Source: Zingiber officinale (taxonomy: Eukaryota > Streptophyta > Magnoliopsida > Zingiberales > Zingiberaceae). From it: DNA of 64,000 bases. The notes under the pieces are model-generated. The model had not been told where the DNA came from. It did no database searches and saw only the letters and a list, made by a program, of their open reading frames with translations. The stretch is taken from the NCBI RefSeq assembly GCF_018446385.1, contig NC_055989.1, forward strand, positions 137,171,004 through 137,235,003, read 5' to 3'. Both the position numbers and the translations under genes were made by a program. Below are positions 11,973 through 25,500 of the stretch, piece by piece. Each line of letters opens with the position of its first letter. The first letter of the stretch is position 1.

Positions 11973-13286
11973 TATTGGATTTGGATCAAATCCAAATCTG
12001 TATCCTTTAACCTACAATCCATACCAAATCATCTTTAGTTTGGTTCAAGATCAAATCACTTTTAATTAAAGAACCAAACCAATTTAGTTCATTAATTAAA
12101 CTAAAGAATGTCCAACTCGTCTTCAAAAGACATGACTCCCATTACGTCACTCTGATTCCATATTTGCCCTATTGTCTGGTCCAACCAGACTTAATTTCTC
12201 TCGATCTGAGAATTCAATTCTCAAACTGATTTTATGTCTCTTAAATAAACTCGTAATGCATGTAACTTTATAGGTTCCGGGTTATGTTGGCCGTCCATAA
12301 TTAATCAATAATTATAGAACGATCATGAGTTGCACCTAATAGTACATCATGTTCCCCAATTAACCGAAAAATCATAGGTTGATCTCGGAACCACTTCTAA
12401 ACCCTTCAGCAGCTACAGTAAGTCGTGTCATGTTCCTTTCACTCATATTATACTTACTTGGTTCAGGACATGGTTTATGTGTCAGCCCCCACTATGCTGA
12501 CTACGTCACATCTGTCCCAAGTAATACTTCCTCATTTTGCGGATTCAAATTACTCCGACATGTGTCTAAGAGTCTCGTACTCTTAACATGGATGCTTTGG
12601 TCAAAGAGTTTCAGTAATAATCCCAACGAGTGGTCATAGGGTATACGTCTCCTCGTAAGGAGCGGTGGTGAATCCTCTGTGGGCTATCCAAACACCTTCG
12701 AACACTTCGACTTATACCCAATCATCCCGAGTGTACATCTCCAAGGAGATGCTTGCTTAAGATGTCAAAGTATAAGCCTTCATGACCAAGGTGACTTGTA
12801 TACTTCAAGTCGAAGGAAACTTATACTCGAACTGCAGTAAGAGCTTCACAGACATATCTATATATATATAGAGAACCATATGAAGTCTTATAGCAGGTCA
12901 TTTCAATGAACTAGTTGTCATAACTAGCATTCATGTTTAACTCTCGACATCCCAATGTCTCCAGCCTGTAAGAAAACAGCTGCTTGGTTAGATCAAGGAG
13001 TATAACCTGTGCTAGTCTATCAGAATTGATGATGTCCAAACTCATCAATTCTTCGACTAGGGAACATTCCAATACATTCATAATTGCACATATAGATATA
13101 CTCACAAGTTGTGATCCAATCATAAATTCTTTCATGCTATGAATCGTATCGGAGACATTCAGTATGTGAGTTTAAGATCCAATCATACATATAGAGAATG
13201 TGCACTCAAATAGTGAATATATATTTATCAAATAAATAGTAAAAACCAAAATACGATTGCCTTAGGACATCCCTCAAAATCCAACA
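11971..13286 (-). mobile_element. Copia-type LTR, minus orientation
   Basis: Minus strand starts TGTTGGATTTTGAGGG at 13286, a typical copia LTR start. It runs through about 1.3 kb of non-coding AT-rich sequence and reaches a (TC)/(AT) microsatellite where a conventional end would be expected. Copia gag-like sequence lies just upstream in the minus sense, so this looks like a 3' LTR joined to a deleted element. No target duplication could be assigned. Confidence 0.5.
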
Positions 13287-13289
13287 ACT

Positions 13290-15420
13290 CGACCATGTCA
13301 AAGGCAACTAGCAGAGGTTTCACTATTGTATCAATCCTTGACCTTAAGACTTATATTTCTTTTTCTAACATTGTAATTCTAAGTTCTTCATTTTTAGCAT
13401 GAAATTTTCTATAGTTATCCTTAGAAGCATGTGACTTCCTATCTTCATGGTATTTAGCACTAAAATATTGAGCATGCTTTTTATTACAAAAAGACATGGA
13501 ATAATAAATTTGGAATAACTAAATGATACCTTAGCTTTTACTTTAGAAGCTCCTCTTTGATTTGAGCTTTTTTATCGGTCCTTGGTTCTCCTTCTTGGAC
13601 ACTAGTTCTTATAGTGGCTCATTCCTTTTGCACTTGAAGCAGTGCTCCTTTCTGATCTGGTAAGTAGAGACGGAAGGGTATTTTTGTCATTTTATTATAA
13701 CACCCCTTTTTAGGGTACTATAGACACGAGGAGAAAGGGGGGCTTTCGCTAAGGGCGTTGGGGTTTTCTTCTTCATTCCGCCACCACCACGATCACAAGG
13801 AGATGCACATCCATCGCCACCTTCTCTCTCATCATCAGCGAGCCACCTCCTCTTTCTCTCTCTCTATCTCTCTCCAACTTCTTCCTTCGAGTTTTTGGTC
13901 CGCCGCCACACATAGAGGGGGAGGAGGACACCGTTGTTGTCATCACCTTCTCCCTCATCGCTGGCGAGCCACCGCCCCTTCTTCTCCTCTCTCCTTCTCC
14001 TCTCGCCAGCAAATGCCTCCAGCCGCCGCCTCTACCATGGATGTCGATGCCACCTTCGAGAGGGCGCCGGCCGCCACTCCCCTTCCCCTCCTCATGCCGC
14101 CAGGATCTTTCCCACGTCACCTCTCTCACAAGACGCCGCCACCATCGGGCACAGAGGAGAGACCGACAGAGCCAGCTCCACCTCTTCTCCGTCACCGTGG
14201 CTAGCCACCATAGTCGGTCAGGCATGTCGCCGACCACACCTTTGCCTTCTAGCGTCTTCATTCACACCACAACTGTCGTCGAGTAGCCTTCGACTGTCGG
14301 CGCCACTCCCAGCGAGTAGCCCTAGCCTCCAGCGTGGTTCCATAACCCCCGGTGAGCACTCCTCAACCATCGGCCCCGCTGCCGGCACCTCAGATCCGTC
14401 AGTCCGGTTCTCCAGCTCTTGATTTGCATTTGCGTACACCTCCGATGTCGATCGGGCCCCCAAGCCCTCACTGACATTATGTTCTGACTTGACTTGTGTG
14501 ATGTTTTTATGTTCCGGTCTTCATGTCGCCATTGTATCCTGATCTGTAGGTCGATGTCTTATCTCGGCCTACGTGCCGATATTTTATCCCGACCTACATG
14601 CTAATATCATATGCTGGCCTACGTGCCGATCTCATATCCTAGTTTGCATATCGATCTCATATCCCGGCCTACGTGTCGCTATCATATCTCGGCCTGCGTG
14701 CCGATATCATATCCGGTTATGCATCGTCAGATCCAGCTCTCCAGCCTATTTAGTGTCATCTGCTCTTCCGGGATACGACAACTCTAGCAGCGTTCTGACC
14801 AGCTCACCGATCCACCCGAGGGTGTCTCCTGGGCCAGGGTGCGTTCTCCATTCTTATTCTATGCGGATTTCATTATTATACGTCTTAGCCTATTTCTTAT
14901 ATATTCGTTGGATCTGCCTCGAGCATCGGGGTACCAAAGACCGGGGCAACCCAATCACTGGCCATAGATAGCGTTAACCAGAGAACTTCTAACGACTCAG
15001 TCAACATAGAAGTCATCTCAGCATCCCCCGGAGACATCGCGATTCGGTCAACATTCCATCCATTTCACCCGGCGGTCCGTCTGACTCAGATTCCGGACAA
15101 GATTACTTTCCTTTTTGAATTTAGAGCAATGGTACCTCCTTTACCTTGGGTTTTGCATCAACCTTCTCCTTTCTCAAATGGGATACTTTTATAGTATTCT
15201 CTTTTCCTACCCTTAAAATATATTATATTTTATTTTTAATTGGCAAGTCAATACCTGGGTCCTCGATAGGACTCTCCCCCTTAATCCTTGAAAATATAGA
15301 TAATTTTGATTTTGTCTCTATTAAATTATCTTCATCTTTACTTTCAAGTGATGAGGTGGATACTTTTACCTCTTCATCTGATGAGGTGGATGATGCGGGA
15401 TCAATTTAAGATAATCTCTT
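13290..15420 (-). pseudogene. Copia gag/linker remnant, interrupted by a solo LTR
   Basis: Minus-strand fragments read like a SIRE-type copia gag region. An acidic Ser-rich linker lies at 15405-15230 (SSSSDE-type runs). After a 1.45 kb insertion, 13500-13290 reads NKKHAQYFSAKYHEDRKSHA and then a coiled-coil-like KNEELRITMLEKE. Stops and frame changes make it non-functional. The two parts are contiguous once 13653-15105 is removed. Confidence 0.5.
13653..15105 (+). mobile_element. Solo LTR, 1453 bp, with target-site duplication CTTTC
   Basis: Starts TGATCTGG and ends GGACAAGATTA. It is flanked exactly by CTTTC at 13648-13652 and 15106-15110. It shares long stretches in order with 35141-36760: a pyrimidine/GC-rich 5' half, then CCGATGTCGATCG, TTATGTTCTGACTTGAC, and a region starting TAGCGTT. 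The final TTA instead of TCA is probably a point mutation of the LTR end. GC-rich frames inside it on both strands are not genes. Confidence 0.88.
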
Positions 15421-16499
15421 GAACTTCAAGTGATCATAAATTTTAACTCGGGATTTAAAATCAGACTTTGTTGATAGTTACGGGTGTAGAATTTGAAAAT
15501 CTATATTTATTACCATATATCCGTAACTATCAATTTTCATGCCAAAATTCCATCATTTAGGCCCACATTCGAGCCTCTAAATATTTTATTATTATTTTTA
15601 ATAATTTTTATTTTTTATAGTATTTAGGATATTTTTGATATTCCTATAATTATAGTTCATAGTTAATCTAAAATAAGGTCATGTTTTATTCATTTTAATT
15701 TCTATCAAGAATTCCCTTTTTTTTTTTTTTTTTTTTTTGTGGAAAGATCTCCTTTCTTTCTCTACAATATTAGAATTAGTCTAGAGTCTATATAAATATT
15801 GTCTAGTTATATTAGGATTCATCCCTCAATTATAATAAAGTTTCTTTTTTAGCAAACATCAGGTTTTTTCCTTATTTTCTTCGGGGTCTCTTCTTGTTTT
15901 CTCCTCAAGTTCCATTTCTCGTCAATCTACAGGAGAATCGCTATCCTACCCGGCATCAGTGGATGATTCATCTTCTTGTGTGTTGATGGATTCTCATATA
16001 AATGGATCAACTTGGTCCATAGATCATACACATTTTTGAATTTGCTTATTGTGTGCAAAATATTATTAATATAATATCTAATAACAAATTTATTGTAATA
16101 TCATTTGCCTCCGATTTTCATGTTTGCCTTGTCCATTTGGTCTTTCGAAGAGTTCTTCTCAAGAGGCATTTCCATTTTCCTCTTTTAGAGGAATAAACTC
16201 TTCTTTTAATATAGGACCCTTCTTTCAAGTCTTCCATCAAAATAAAGTTATTCATTATTGGCGTCCAAAAATTAAAATCCTTCCTTTCGAATGGCAATGG
16301 ATCATAGATACTGTGACCGAGCTTTTCTTTGAACTCTATCCTCTAGCGTTATCGCTCTTCTTCTTTTACAGCAAAAAGAAGGAACAAAAATGCTACAAAA
16401 CGTGATTCACAATTCCTCTAGCCTTCTTGCTGTCTTGGTATTTAGTCTAATCAAGAGTCTTCCTAGCTCTAATACTAATTAGTGGACTTATCCGCTAGC
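15421..16499. other. AT-rich repeat-like region with a promoter-like motif
   Basis: No gene is supported. A TATA-like TCTATATAAATA lies at about 15788. An 18-bp poly(T) run lies at 15721-15738. A 93-codon open frame (16124-16405, plus) matches nothing I recognise. Its lack of conserved motifs and a run of stops around it argue against a gene. Confidence 0.3.
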
Positions 16500-17760
16500 C
16501 GGAGATAAATAGTGCTTGACCGAACGTGTTTACTTAGATTGTTAATATGCAGTGGAATATAAAATGAATAGAAGACAATCATAGAAGTAAAGACACTATA
16601 TTTATATGGTTTGGAATCTCTAGGTTTCTATTCCGCGGCCTACTTCTCAAGACTACCTTTCTCTTTATTGGAAACTCTCTGGATGTGAAAAAACCTCTTA
16701 TAAATTCTTATCTTAGCAGCAATATAGGCAATGCAAAAGATATAATAAAAGGAATACTATAAAGAAACTGATCACTTCTAGAAACCCTGAATACAAGCTG
16801 CACTTGTCCTAGCACCTTCTGGATCACAACTCACAAGACTAGCAGTATGTTGAAAGCTTTGAGTAGAAGAATGATTTTTGGAATTTTTTTTAGTTGAGTT
16901 TGAGCTTTACTCTCTATCCCTTTTTATAAGGGTGTTCCAGTCGATCCGATCAAGCTTTGGTCACTCGGACCATGCATTTTCCATTTTCACGAGCATAACA
17001 TTTTCATTTTCTGCTCAACACTTATCCATACTGTAGTCGCTTGGAACAACTTCCAGTCGCCCAAACACATGTCTATCCATTTACCCATTGGTTGATGCTT
17101 ATTGGGTTCTCGATCTAGTCGCAAAGAACTTTTGGTCACCAAGTTCCGCATACAGTCACTTGGATCTTCCGACTTATCGTAAATTCTTTTGGTTGCCTGG
17201 AACTCAAATATTCTTACAACATAAAGATTAGTTCAAAACATCATAATATATATGCATATGCCTAGCGTTTGGTGAGCTTGACCTATCGAGTATGCCTAAT
17301 ATCTGACCTATCGAAACTTCTTTACTTGTCTAAGTTCACTCATTTAGGACTTTCCATTTATTTAGAATTTACTACTGTAAAATTTTTCAGATAGATATCT
17401 GATCTCCTTTAAACTTCCTTAAATTTATACCTAACTACTAATAATTTGCTTGGACCTCCCTTGTGTGTTTGATATCTAGTTCTCCATGACCTATTAAGAT
17501 TTTCCATTATTGTCTAAGTATCCAGTCAATCGTGACTCATTTGGGCTTCTCTCTTACCAATTCTCTATTGAATTTCCAATCAATTATCAAATATTTGACC
17601 ACCTTTGACTTACTTGGACTTCTTTTTCTATCTATTCCTTAATTAACCTTGACTAAAGTTTGATTGCACTTAGTAGTGACTATCTACTACATTGATCCTC
17701 CATAATTTCCTTCTAATATATTGATTGAATATCAAAATCCTATTCGAGCCCATGGATCGA
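16500..17760 (+). mobile_element. Decayed LTR of the spacer-variable LTR family
   Basis: Same order of landmarks as the LTRs near 37.4, 38.9 and 45.2 kb. There is a GTGGAATATAAAAT-type stretch, then TTTATATGGTTTGGAATCTC, then a block of short imperfect repeats (CAGTCGATCCGATC, GTCACTCGGACC, AGTCGCTTGGA, AGTCACTTGGATC; 16935-17200). A TTGACTTACTTGGACTTCTT-type tail follows near 17600. Ends are not definable. Confidence 0.45.
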
Positions 17761-17944
17761 TTCCACCAAGTTTTATAATCCTATTCAAACTTGGTCGAAA
17801 TCCTTTTGAAGGTTTTAAAAGGAGAAAGTATAATGGTTTCTAAGAGACAACTCATCTTACAAATCTATAGACCATAAGTAGAAATCCGAGGTTTCAAACC
17901 AAGAAAAATATTTGTCATCTTTCTATTATTATGTTTATTTTTTT

Positions 17945-18745
17945 TTAAATTGGCATTAGGTATCCAATTTACGCCAACTAATCCTTGAGATGACCAACCT
18001 AGTTATACGAAAGTTTTCTACCGGCCATCAGGGTAAATCGAAAAGTACTCGTAGTAAATGTCCCATCAACCTAGCATTCTTAGGTCAACTGTCTATTAAA
18101 AAAAATTTATCTATTAATTCTTTAAAATTGAGATTCAATACTTATATATATCTGAAAAATTAAGAAGATGCCCTACAATAGCACTATTGCCCTGGGAAGA
18201 TAAAATTATTCAGAAATAAGTTTTCTAAAAACAAAATTTTTATGGCATACCATCGTAACACAACATTTCATCATGATTTTTGGGAAAAAAAAATCAACTA
18301 AGCCCTTCCAAGTTATTTTTAAAATATTTTTTTTTTAGTAGGTTAAAAAACTTAAAATATTTATATTTATATTTATATTTATATTTATATTTATATCAAA
18401 TTTTCTATAGAACTCGAATATTTTTCTACTACATTTTAACGAACTTAAGTTCTATAAAATAAATTTGATTACGTTGTCCACCCCTCTATTTTTTTAATTA
18501 GCAGTATATATCTAATTTATATCAACTAATTTTAAGTAACCGAACGAGTCTCACATAAGTTTTGCAATGACTATCAGGTAAATAAAGAAGTACCCACAGC
18601 AGATAGCTCATCAGCCCAACATTCTTAGGTCAAATATTTATTAAGAGAAATTTATCTGTTAATTTATTGAAATTGAAATTCGATCCTTAAATACTTAGAA
18701 AATTAAGAAGATATTCTGCTATTGTACTATTGTCCCGGAGGCAAA
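17945..18745. repeat. Diverged direct duplication (about 250 bp, offset about 545 bp)
   Basis: 17945-18205 and 18495-18745 share a sequence order: ATCCAATTTACGCCAACTAAT versus ATCTAATTTATATCAACTAAT, then CATTCTTAGGTCAA, TTTATCTRTTAATT, AAATTAAGAAGAT and CTATTGYCCYGG. Identity is moderate. The spacer holds a (TTTATA)n microsatellite at 18357-18396. Confidence 0.7.
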
Positions 18746-19578
18746 CCATTTTGCTCCTGCTTGGGTCACAAGTAAGCACTGCTCAGCTCGGCTTACCCCC
18801 CTCTTGATCTCGAACCAAAATCTTGTGCCATGAAATATAAGGAATGACAGAACTTAATTTTCCCTCTTTCTCGGGTAAATGACAAAGCTTATATGTATTG
18901 TTTACTTGTTACTGGCTCAATTGTTGAGAGGCACTGAAGCACCTTATGTAAGAGCAAACTCATAGCTAACAAATTCATTCCAAGAGCTGCACCTAAAAGA
19001 TAACTCAAACAGAAGCTTAGGCAGCGAATTTTTACGGATATAGCTCGGTAGTGAAACCTGTTCAATAATGAGCCTTGTCAGTCAGAGAGTGGGAAAATTG
19101 GTAAGGATCAGATTTTTCTCTTCTAAAATGGTGCTTTTTGAATGAATGTAGGATATTAAAATTCACAAGGCACTTGGAATTTGTATCATATTTATTTTGA
19201 TTTTTTTTGTAGAACTAGGAAAAGTCATTTCTTTCACCATCCTTTTAATGACTTCTGGAAACCATTTGTCCATAGTATGATAAAAGAAAAGAAAAGCTAA
19301 CCATTTCTACCAATCAACCAAACTTATTTTCCACCTTGTCATGACTTTAAGCAAGCAAGCTCAAGACTACAAATGCGACGTGTAGAGTTTAATATAAAAG
19401 TACCATCCATTATAAACAACACAGTTCTTTCTTCCACCATCTTTTCGCCACTTTAGAGCCTTAGCCAGCTAATTATTTTAAGACCGTAGAACATATGCTG
19501 AATCTGTAACCAAGACATGTGAAGCCCTTCCCCGCAAGCAGAAATTTTAACATTAGAATTACACATGCAAACATAGCT
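18746..19578. other. Region downstream of the DNAJ20-like gene
   Basis: No coding feature or repeat was recognised. The part next to 19579 is expected to hold the gene's 3' untranslated region and polyadenylation site on the minus strand. Confidence 0.35.
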
Positions 19579-22500
19579 CTAGTCATGTGATGATTCAGCA
19601 CATTGCCTTCGCATTCGAGCCCCCCAAGACAAGTTACCTTCGGAATCCTTTTCCCTGCTCCTCCTCTTCAATACTGAGAGCTGATCTTGCCAACGGCTTT
19701 TCCAGCCAGATCTCTCCTCCACTTCCTGATGAGAAATTATTCATTTGTCATTCTTAAAGAGACGGATAAAAACAAACATGACTGGATGCACTTCAACTTA
19801 TTCAAAAAGTTAAAGATGCAAATTACTAGTGATAACGTTGCATAGAGAGTGTAGATCCATATAGCTGGCCAAAACAGATGAGGGTCATGTAGATTGTTAA
19901 CGTTGGTGTGCTAAAAAAGAGATGCATAAAGTAATTTGGAGCTGCATTGACCACTATGCAACCCCATACACAATATGCGCCATCCTAAACGGTTTGCCAT
20001 TTATGAACCACATGGATTAGAAAGCCGACCAGCCAATTTGTCATGCTCAACTACTAATCCCAATTGCTTGAGTAAAGTTACATCACTTATTTAAGAATAT
20101 AAATTTTAACTCAAAGTGGAAGATGAGATCATGGAAATCATGAAGTGACTCACTCCTTCCAAGGAGCACAAGAAGCACACTGCTTTCTAACCCTTAGAAA
20201 AGGACAGTCTGCACCAGGGCCAGACGGACCATGGAAGCCTACAATCTTTCAAATTGATGACAACAAATCAAGTGAAGAACTAGCTCAAGGTAAATCCTAT
20301 AGTTGACCTCGCCAACCCAGGGTCAACCTATCAGATGCACCGTAGTAGGATTGTAGGAGGCATGAAGGACTTCTTCCTTGCCGGCCCAGTGTCTAGCTTT
20401 GTACACCAGAACTAAACTCCCAAGCCACCACAGGAAGTTTCTGCTTCTTCCACAAGACCCTTTTGCTCCAAAATGAAGAAAGCATGGGTACAAACCAACT
20501 TATCAATTAAGAAGATTAACAAAATTGAGAAAGAAATGGGATCCTATAGTCAAAGTAGGAAAAAGTAACTATGGTGGACAGAGTCACCGCAATGGTAAGT
20601 GGCAGAATTAACTATCCAACTTGCAAAAGCCAAAAGGTAGAGAAGAAGAAATAACCATGAAGCAGGTGTAGCTGACTTTCTAACCAAATTCTACTGACTA
20701 ATCTGGATATGAAAGTGTTTTTAAGTTGGAAATCATCTTGAAGGTCATTAAGTGGCATATAGCAAGGTCATTAAAATTCAGCCATTGTGCATGGGCAAGT
20801 GTTGGTACAATCAGGCCTGGCTTGGTCTTAATTGACCAAGATTTGTATTTTCATGTTTAAGGAATATGTTTGTAATGTCAAATAGGTCAAGGTTAGCCAC
20901 AATCGAAGACGCACAAATGTTGAGTAGTGTTGAAGTTCAACAACTATTGGCAAATGTGGAAAGTCCAAGTTGGCAATAGAAAAAACTGAGTCAACATTGA
21001 CTAGATGCTCGGCAGTGATGAAGTTCCGGTAGGTTAAGGGTTGGATGTCAAGCATGCTGGAACTCCCAGAGATGAAAAAACACTAGGTATAGAAAGCTTG
21101 GTAAGTTAAGGTCAACTAGATAATAGCAAACAATGAAGACTTGGTAAGTCAGAGGACAGCTTATACTAAACAGACGAGGAAGTCCCGGAGACATGGAGTC
21201 TCTTGACATGACATAGATTCAACCTTGGTATGACTGAATAAGAGTGATGAATCTGAGACCACAAAATTATAGTTCAGTTGGATTTGTGATTTGTAGCAGT
21301 CAAGTGGTGTTGATTAGCAGTCAACTATTGAATGAATCAGCTGACCAGTCGACTCAAGCAGAAATGCAAACAAAAATGTTCAAGAACTAGTCAATTGGTG
21401 CATTAATTGAAAATGGTAATATCAGTCGACTCAAGATCTATGATGAAGATAAAATTGTGACAACCACCAAATTTTAGGCGACTACAGTGGAACAATCAAC
21501 TGATGGTAATATGCAACTAATCGACTGGAAGCCAACAAGTATTTGGCTGAATGGCAAATTCCAGTCACGAACAAAAAACTCTAAAATGGAGAAGACATTC
21601 TAATCCTTCAGTCAGCAATCCAAAGCTATCTAAAGCCAAAGCAAAGCAAAATTATATAAAGCTTATTTACTTGTATTATTTCATTCTTGCTCGTATTTTT
21701 GTATTTTTGGTTGTATTGTTGTAAGAACATATTATTGTAAGAGGTTTCTCCACCTCTTAAAGATATTCCATGAGCTATGGAGTAGGAATTAGAGGTTCCA
21801 AACTACGTGAATCTTCATGTTATTTGTGTTATTCTTTCTTTCCTTTATATTTTGAGTTATTGTTATATATATTTCACCGTGCTAACTCAAATCATAGACA
21901 AACACAAGAGGAAAAAAACATGATAGGTTATTCACAACGGGTCCCAACAATTGGTATCAGAGCATCATCGCTCTTCAACAAACTAATCGCCAAAAAGGCA
22001 AACTCAATCAACTGATTGGCTATAAAACAACAGATTAATAAGGGAGCTAAAGGAGATTGAAAGCTATATAAAGGGGACTAAGGGGAGCATTTTAAGGCCA
22101 AAAAAATAGTGATTGTTTAAATCAATTGAGCCTTATTCTATTGTCCTTTAGCCTTCCTCTTAGTCTTCAAGCTCATGATGTAGGTTTGATAGTGAGCTTT
22201 TAGGAGTGTCATCAACGAGTCATAGGTCACGGAGTAGGAATAAAAGTTCTATATCACATTACATTTTTCCATTGGTGATCAGTAGGCATTGGTAAGTTTG
22301 ATTTGCAAGAACAATCACTATTCACCCTCTCTCTAGCTATTTGTCCACCTAACTCACCATTCCCAAACAAACTGCATGGACTCAATAAATCAACTAGTCA
22401 TACTTCAAAGAACTCTTATGAAACCAACTAATTCGGCCATCAAGAAGCCATAATTGTTTTAATCCTCTCTGGCTTGGTCTAACTCCTTGAGATGTTTTAT

Positions 22501-25500
22501 TGCAAGCTAGTTGATTGAGCTTGTGTCCATGGATAATGTCTACCTTTTAATAACCTTGTTACATACCACTTAATGACCTTCAAGGTGACTTCCAACTTAA
22601 TAATCACAACTAGTCAGTAGAATTTCGTTAGTCATGTGTGACAGAGCTTTTGGGAAGTCAGCTACGCTGCTTCATGGTTATTTCTTCTTTTTTGCCTTTG
22701 ACTTGCACAAGTTGGGCAATTAACTCTCCACTTATGATTGCTAGAGAGTCCATCCACCTTAGTTAGTGTTTCCTACTTTGACTATTGGGTTCCATTTTCT
22801 TCCTCAATATTGTTAATCTTCTTAATTGATAAGTTGATTTATAGCCATGCTCCCTTCGTTTTGGAGCAAAAGGGCCTTGTGGAAGATATAGACACTACCT
22901 TTGGTGGCTTGGGTATTTCGGGTGTATAAAACTAATATCTTGATTATCTTGCTATGTGCCTCATGTCTTTGGACTTGTTCTTTCGTTCACTTATTCTTCT
23001 TAAGGGGTCTTCTTTTGTCTCTTGGAACTTCTAAAGTCTCCTTCAAGGCAAACTAATTTTTCAAATCCATTTGGAAAAATCTTTCCATCAATTGATTGAT
23101 GTCAATGAGTTGATTTCCCAATCATCTTAGCTCTGAACAAAAACATTTTATTTGACACCTTAGTCAACTCCTTGACTAAGCTCATTAGTCAATTGGATTG
23201 ATGTCATCAATCAACTATCAAGTCGACTCAACCACAAACAACAATATTTTGTTAGTTGGTTGATCAGCTTGAATCAACTATTAATTGACTCAGCTCACCA
23301 GTTGATTACAAACACACACTTCAAGTCAACTGGAGCCTCAACTATGATCATCCTAATAATCGAGTCTTCTTCTAAATTTAAATGTAATACAAGTCTCTCA
23401 ACTCACACAAGAGTTTATCTTCCACAACTTGACTTCACCATCAAGGTTGTCTCTTGCTAGGTTATTTATCCCTCAAATGTACCAAGCCCACAACTAACTC
23501 CACTTGTCATCCTTCACCCTTCACCTGCATAGTTCATCTTCTTCCCGCTATTGACAATGCTATGCCTCAATGTTCCTCACCTACATTCACTCAGATGTTC
23601 TATATTATCTTTCACTGACCTCCAGCAAACCTCCAACCATTGAGTCAATAAAGTTGGTTGTGCCAAGTCATACTCCACGACCTGCTCCAACACTAAGTCA
23701 ATGTTTCACATCGTACAATCCTTCAGATGTCTCATGCTATCTTCTCCAAATTCCATCAAATCTTTAAGCCATTGAGCATGTTGCCTTGGATGCAAACCAA
23801 GTCATCATGTCACGAACTCCACGAACTCTACATGTGTCTTGTCAAGTTCTTGCACAACACACATTAAATACAACTGCACGACCTAACTTAATCTTTTTAC
23901 ACAAGCATCCAAATCTAAGGTCAAGATGAACCACTTAGGGCACAATTATACCGATAGTTTGAACCTCCCCTTGCCTTAAGACAATCCTTCTCTTAGGTAT
24001 ATGAGGGCTGTTGGGGACAAGCAGATCAACGGTGGAACAGGCCGACTCAACAAAAACAATGACCTTTCTCGAAAGGTAAGGCCAAATTCCTTAATGTTTA
24101 AGTAAACAAGGGAAAGCCATCAAAGAAGACTCCAAAAGCTCAGGCCCCTAAAATTTCTTCAAGGTACTTCTCTCGTAAATTCAACTATATATCTTTTTTC
24201 TATAAAATTGAAAAGTTTCTTCAACAGACATTTCGACCTATCTATTTTTTGTTTATGCTCAACACTTACATGCCCTTTGATTGTTTCTCCCTTTAAACCC
24301 CTTTAGGACTTTAGGAACTTACTTTACCTTTCTTGCTTAGTATTTTCCTTTAAACTTTTTAGCATTTCTTCCTTGGATCTAAGGATTTATAAACAAACAT
24401 TTTGTTTCAGTCACCTCTTTAGATTCCACAGTTCATCCTAGAATAAGGACTTATGATTATTTCTCACACTGCCTTGTTAGATCCTTGCTTCCTCCCCTTT
24501 TATGAGTATCCATTTGAGGATTTTTTACCCTTCTTTCAAATTACTTCTATGAATCTTTCGATTCTTTCAAGGATCCTTGTAGTCTTTTCTTTGGACTATC
24601 CTTTTAGATCCTTTAAAAAAAAAAATTTTTGAAGTATCTAAAGAATTTGAACTTTTTCCTTTCAGAGCATCTCTATCTCTATACATCCTTTAACGCTTCT
24701 TAGAACCTAAGGACAATATCATGTTATCTTAGGTCACCTCAACAGACCCTCTAATCTTTTTGCATCTCAATCTAGGAGCGCACATCAGTTATAGTAACCA
24801 AAAGATTAGATTGTCAACCGTAATTTGGTTAATGTTCTTGCATTGTTCTTTCAACTTAGACCGAAGACTCTCATCCTCAGCTCCACTGAAGTGTTACTTT
24901 ATGTTAATCCTGTAACGTATAAAAAGGATGAGACATTCATCTTTAGCTCTACTGAAGTGTTTGCATTGCTCCTGTAACCAATCAAAAGATGAGACTGGCA
25001 TCTTTAGTTTGACCAATCGCTTGCATTTTCCTACAAGTTCACTTTGAACATTTAACTAAAAACTAAACAATTTCCTCTCACAATAAATTAATTTACACTA
25101 ACATAAAAGACCTTCAAATGGATGTTTAACATTTTCCTCACACAACAAAGAAAACTCACAATATTAGCATTCAAGCAAAAAATCTCCTTAGCTTGCCAGC
25201 ATTCCACATCATTGACACTTATTTCCTTCCAATAGTAAATAATCTAAACAATCATTGGTACACTTCCTCGTCAATCTTATATGGCCCTTCATGGAGTATT
25301 CTTGTCCTTGTTCATGGATCAGCATGCCTCCAGCATCATCAAGACAAAGGCTCCCACATGAAATAATTAACATCACACTTATGATGCAAATTTAACAACA
25401 CATCACCTGAACCTACAAAATAAGCCTTTCAAACTCTCTTTGCTTCATTTACTAGCCTCTTTTGTACTTGATATGTATTTTCAAACATAATTCCAAACAC

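Noticed and set aside
13758..14463. Several overlapping 150-160-codon frames on both strands
   Set aside because: GC-rich half of a solo LTR; no domain; frames on all strands open equally.
15421..16499. Endogenous pararetrovirus leader/promoter
   Set aside because: A TATA-like motif and an AT-rich leader are suggestive, but no movement, coat or RT motif and no primer-binding site was found.
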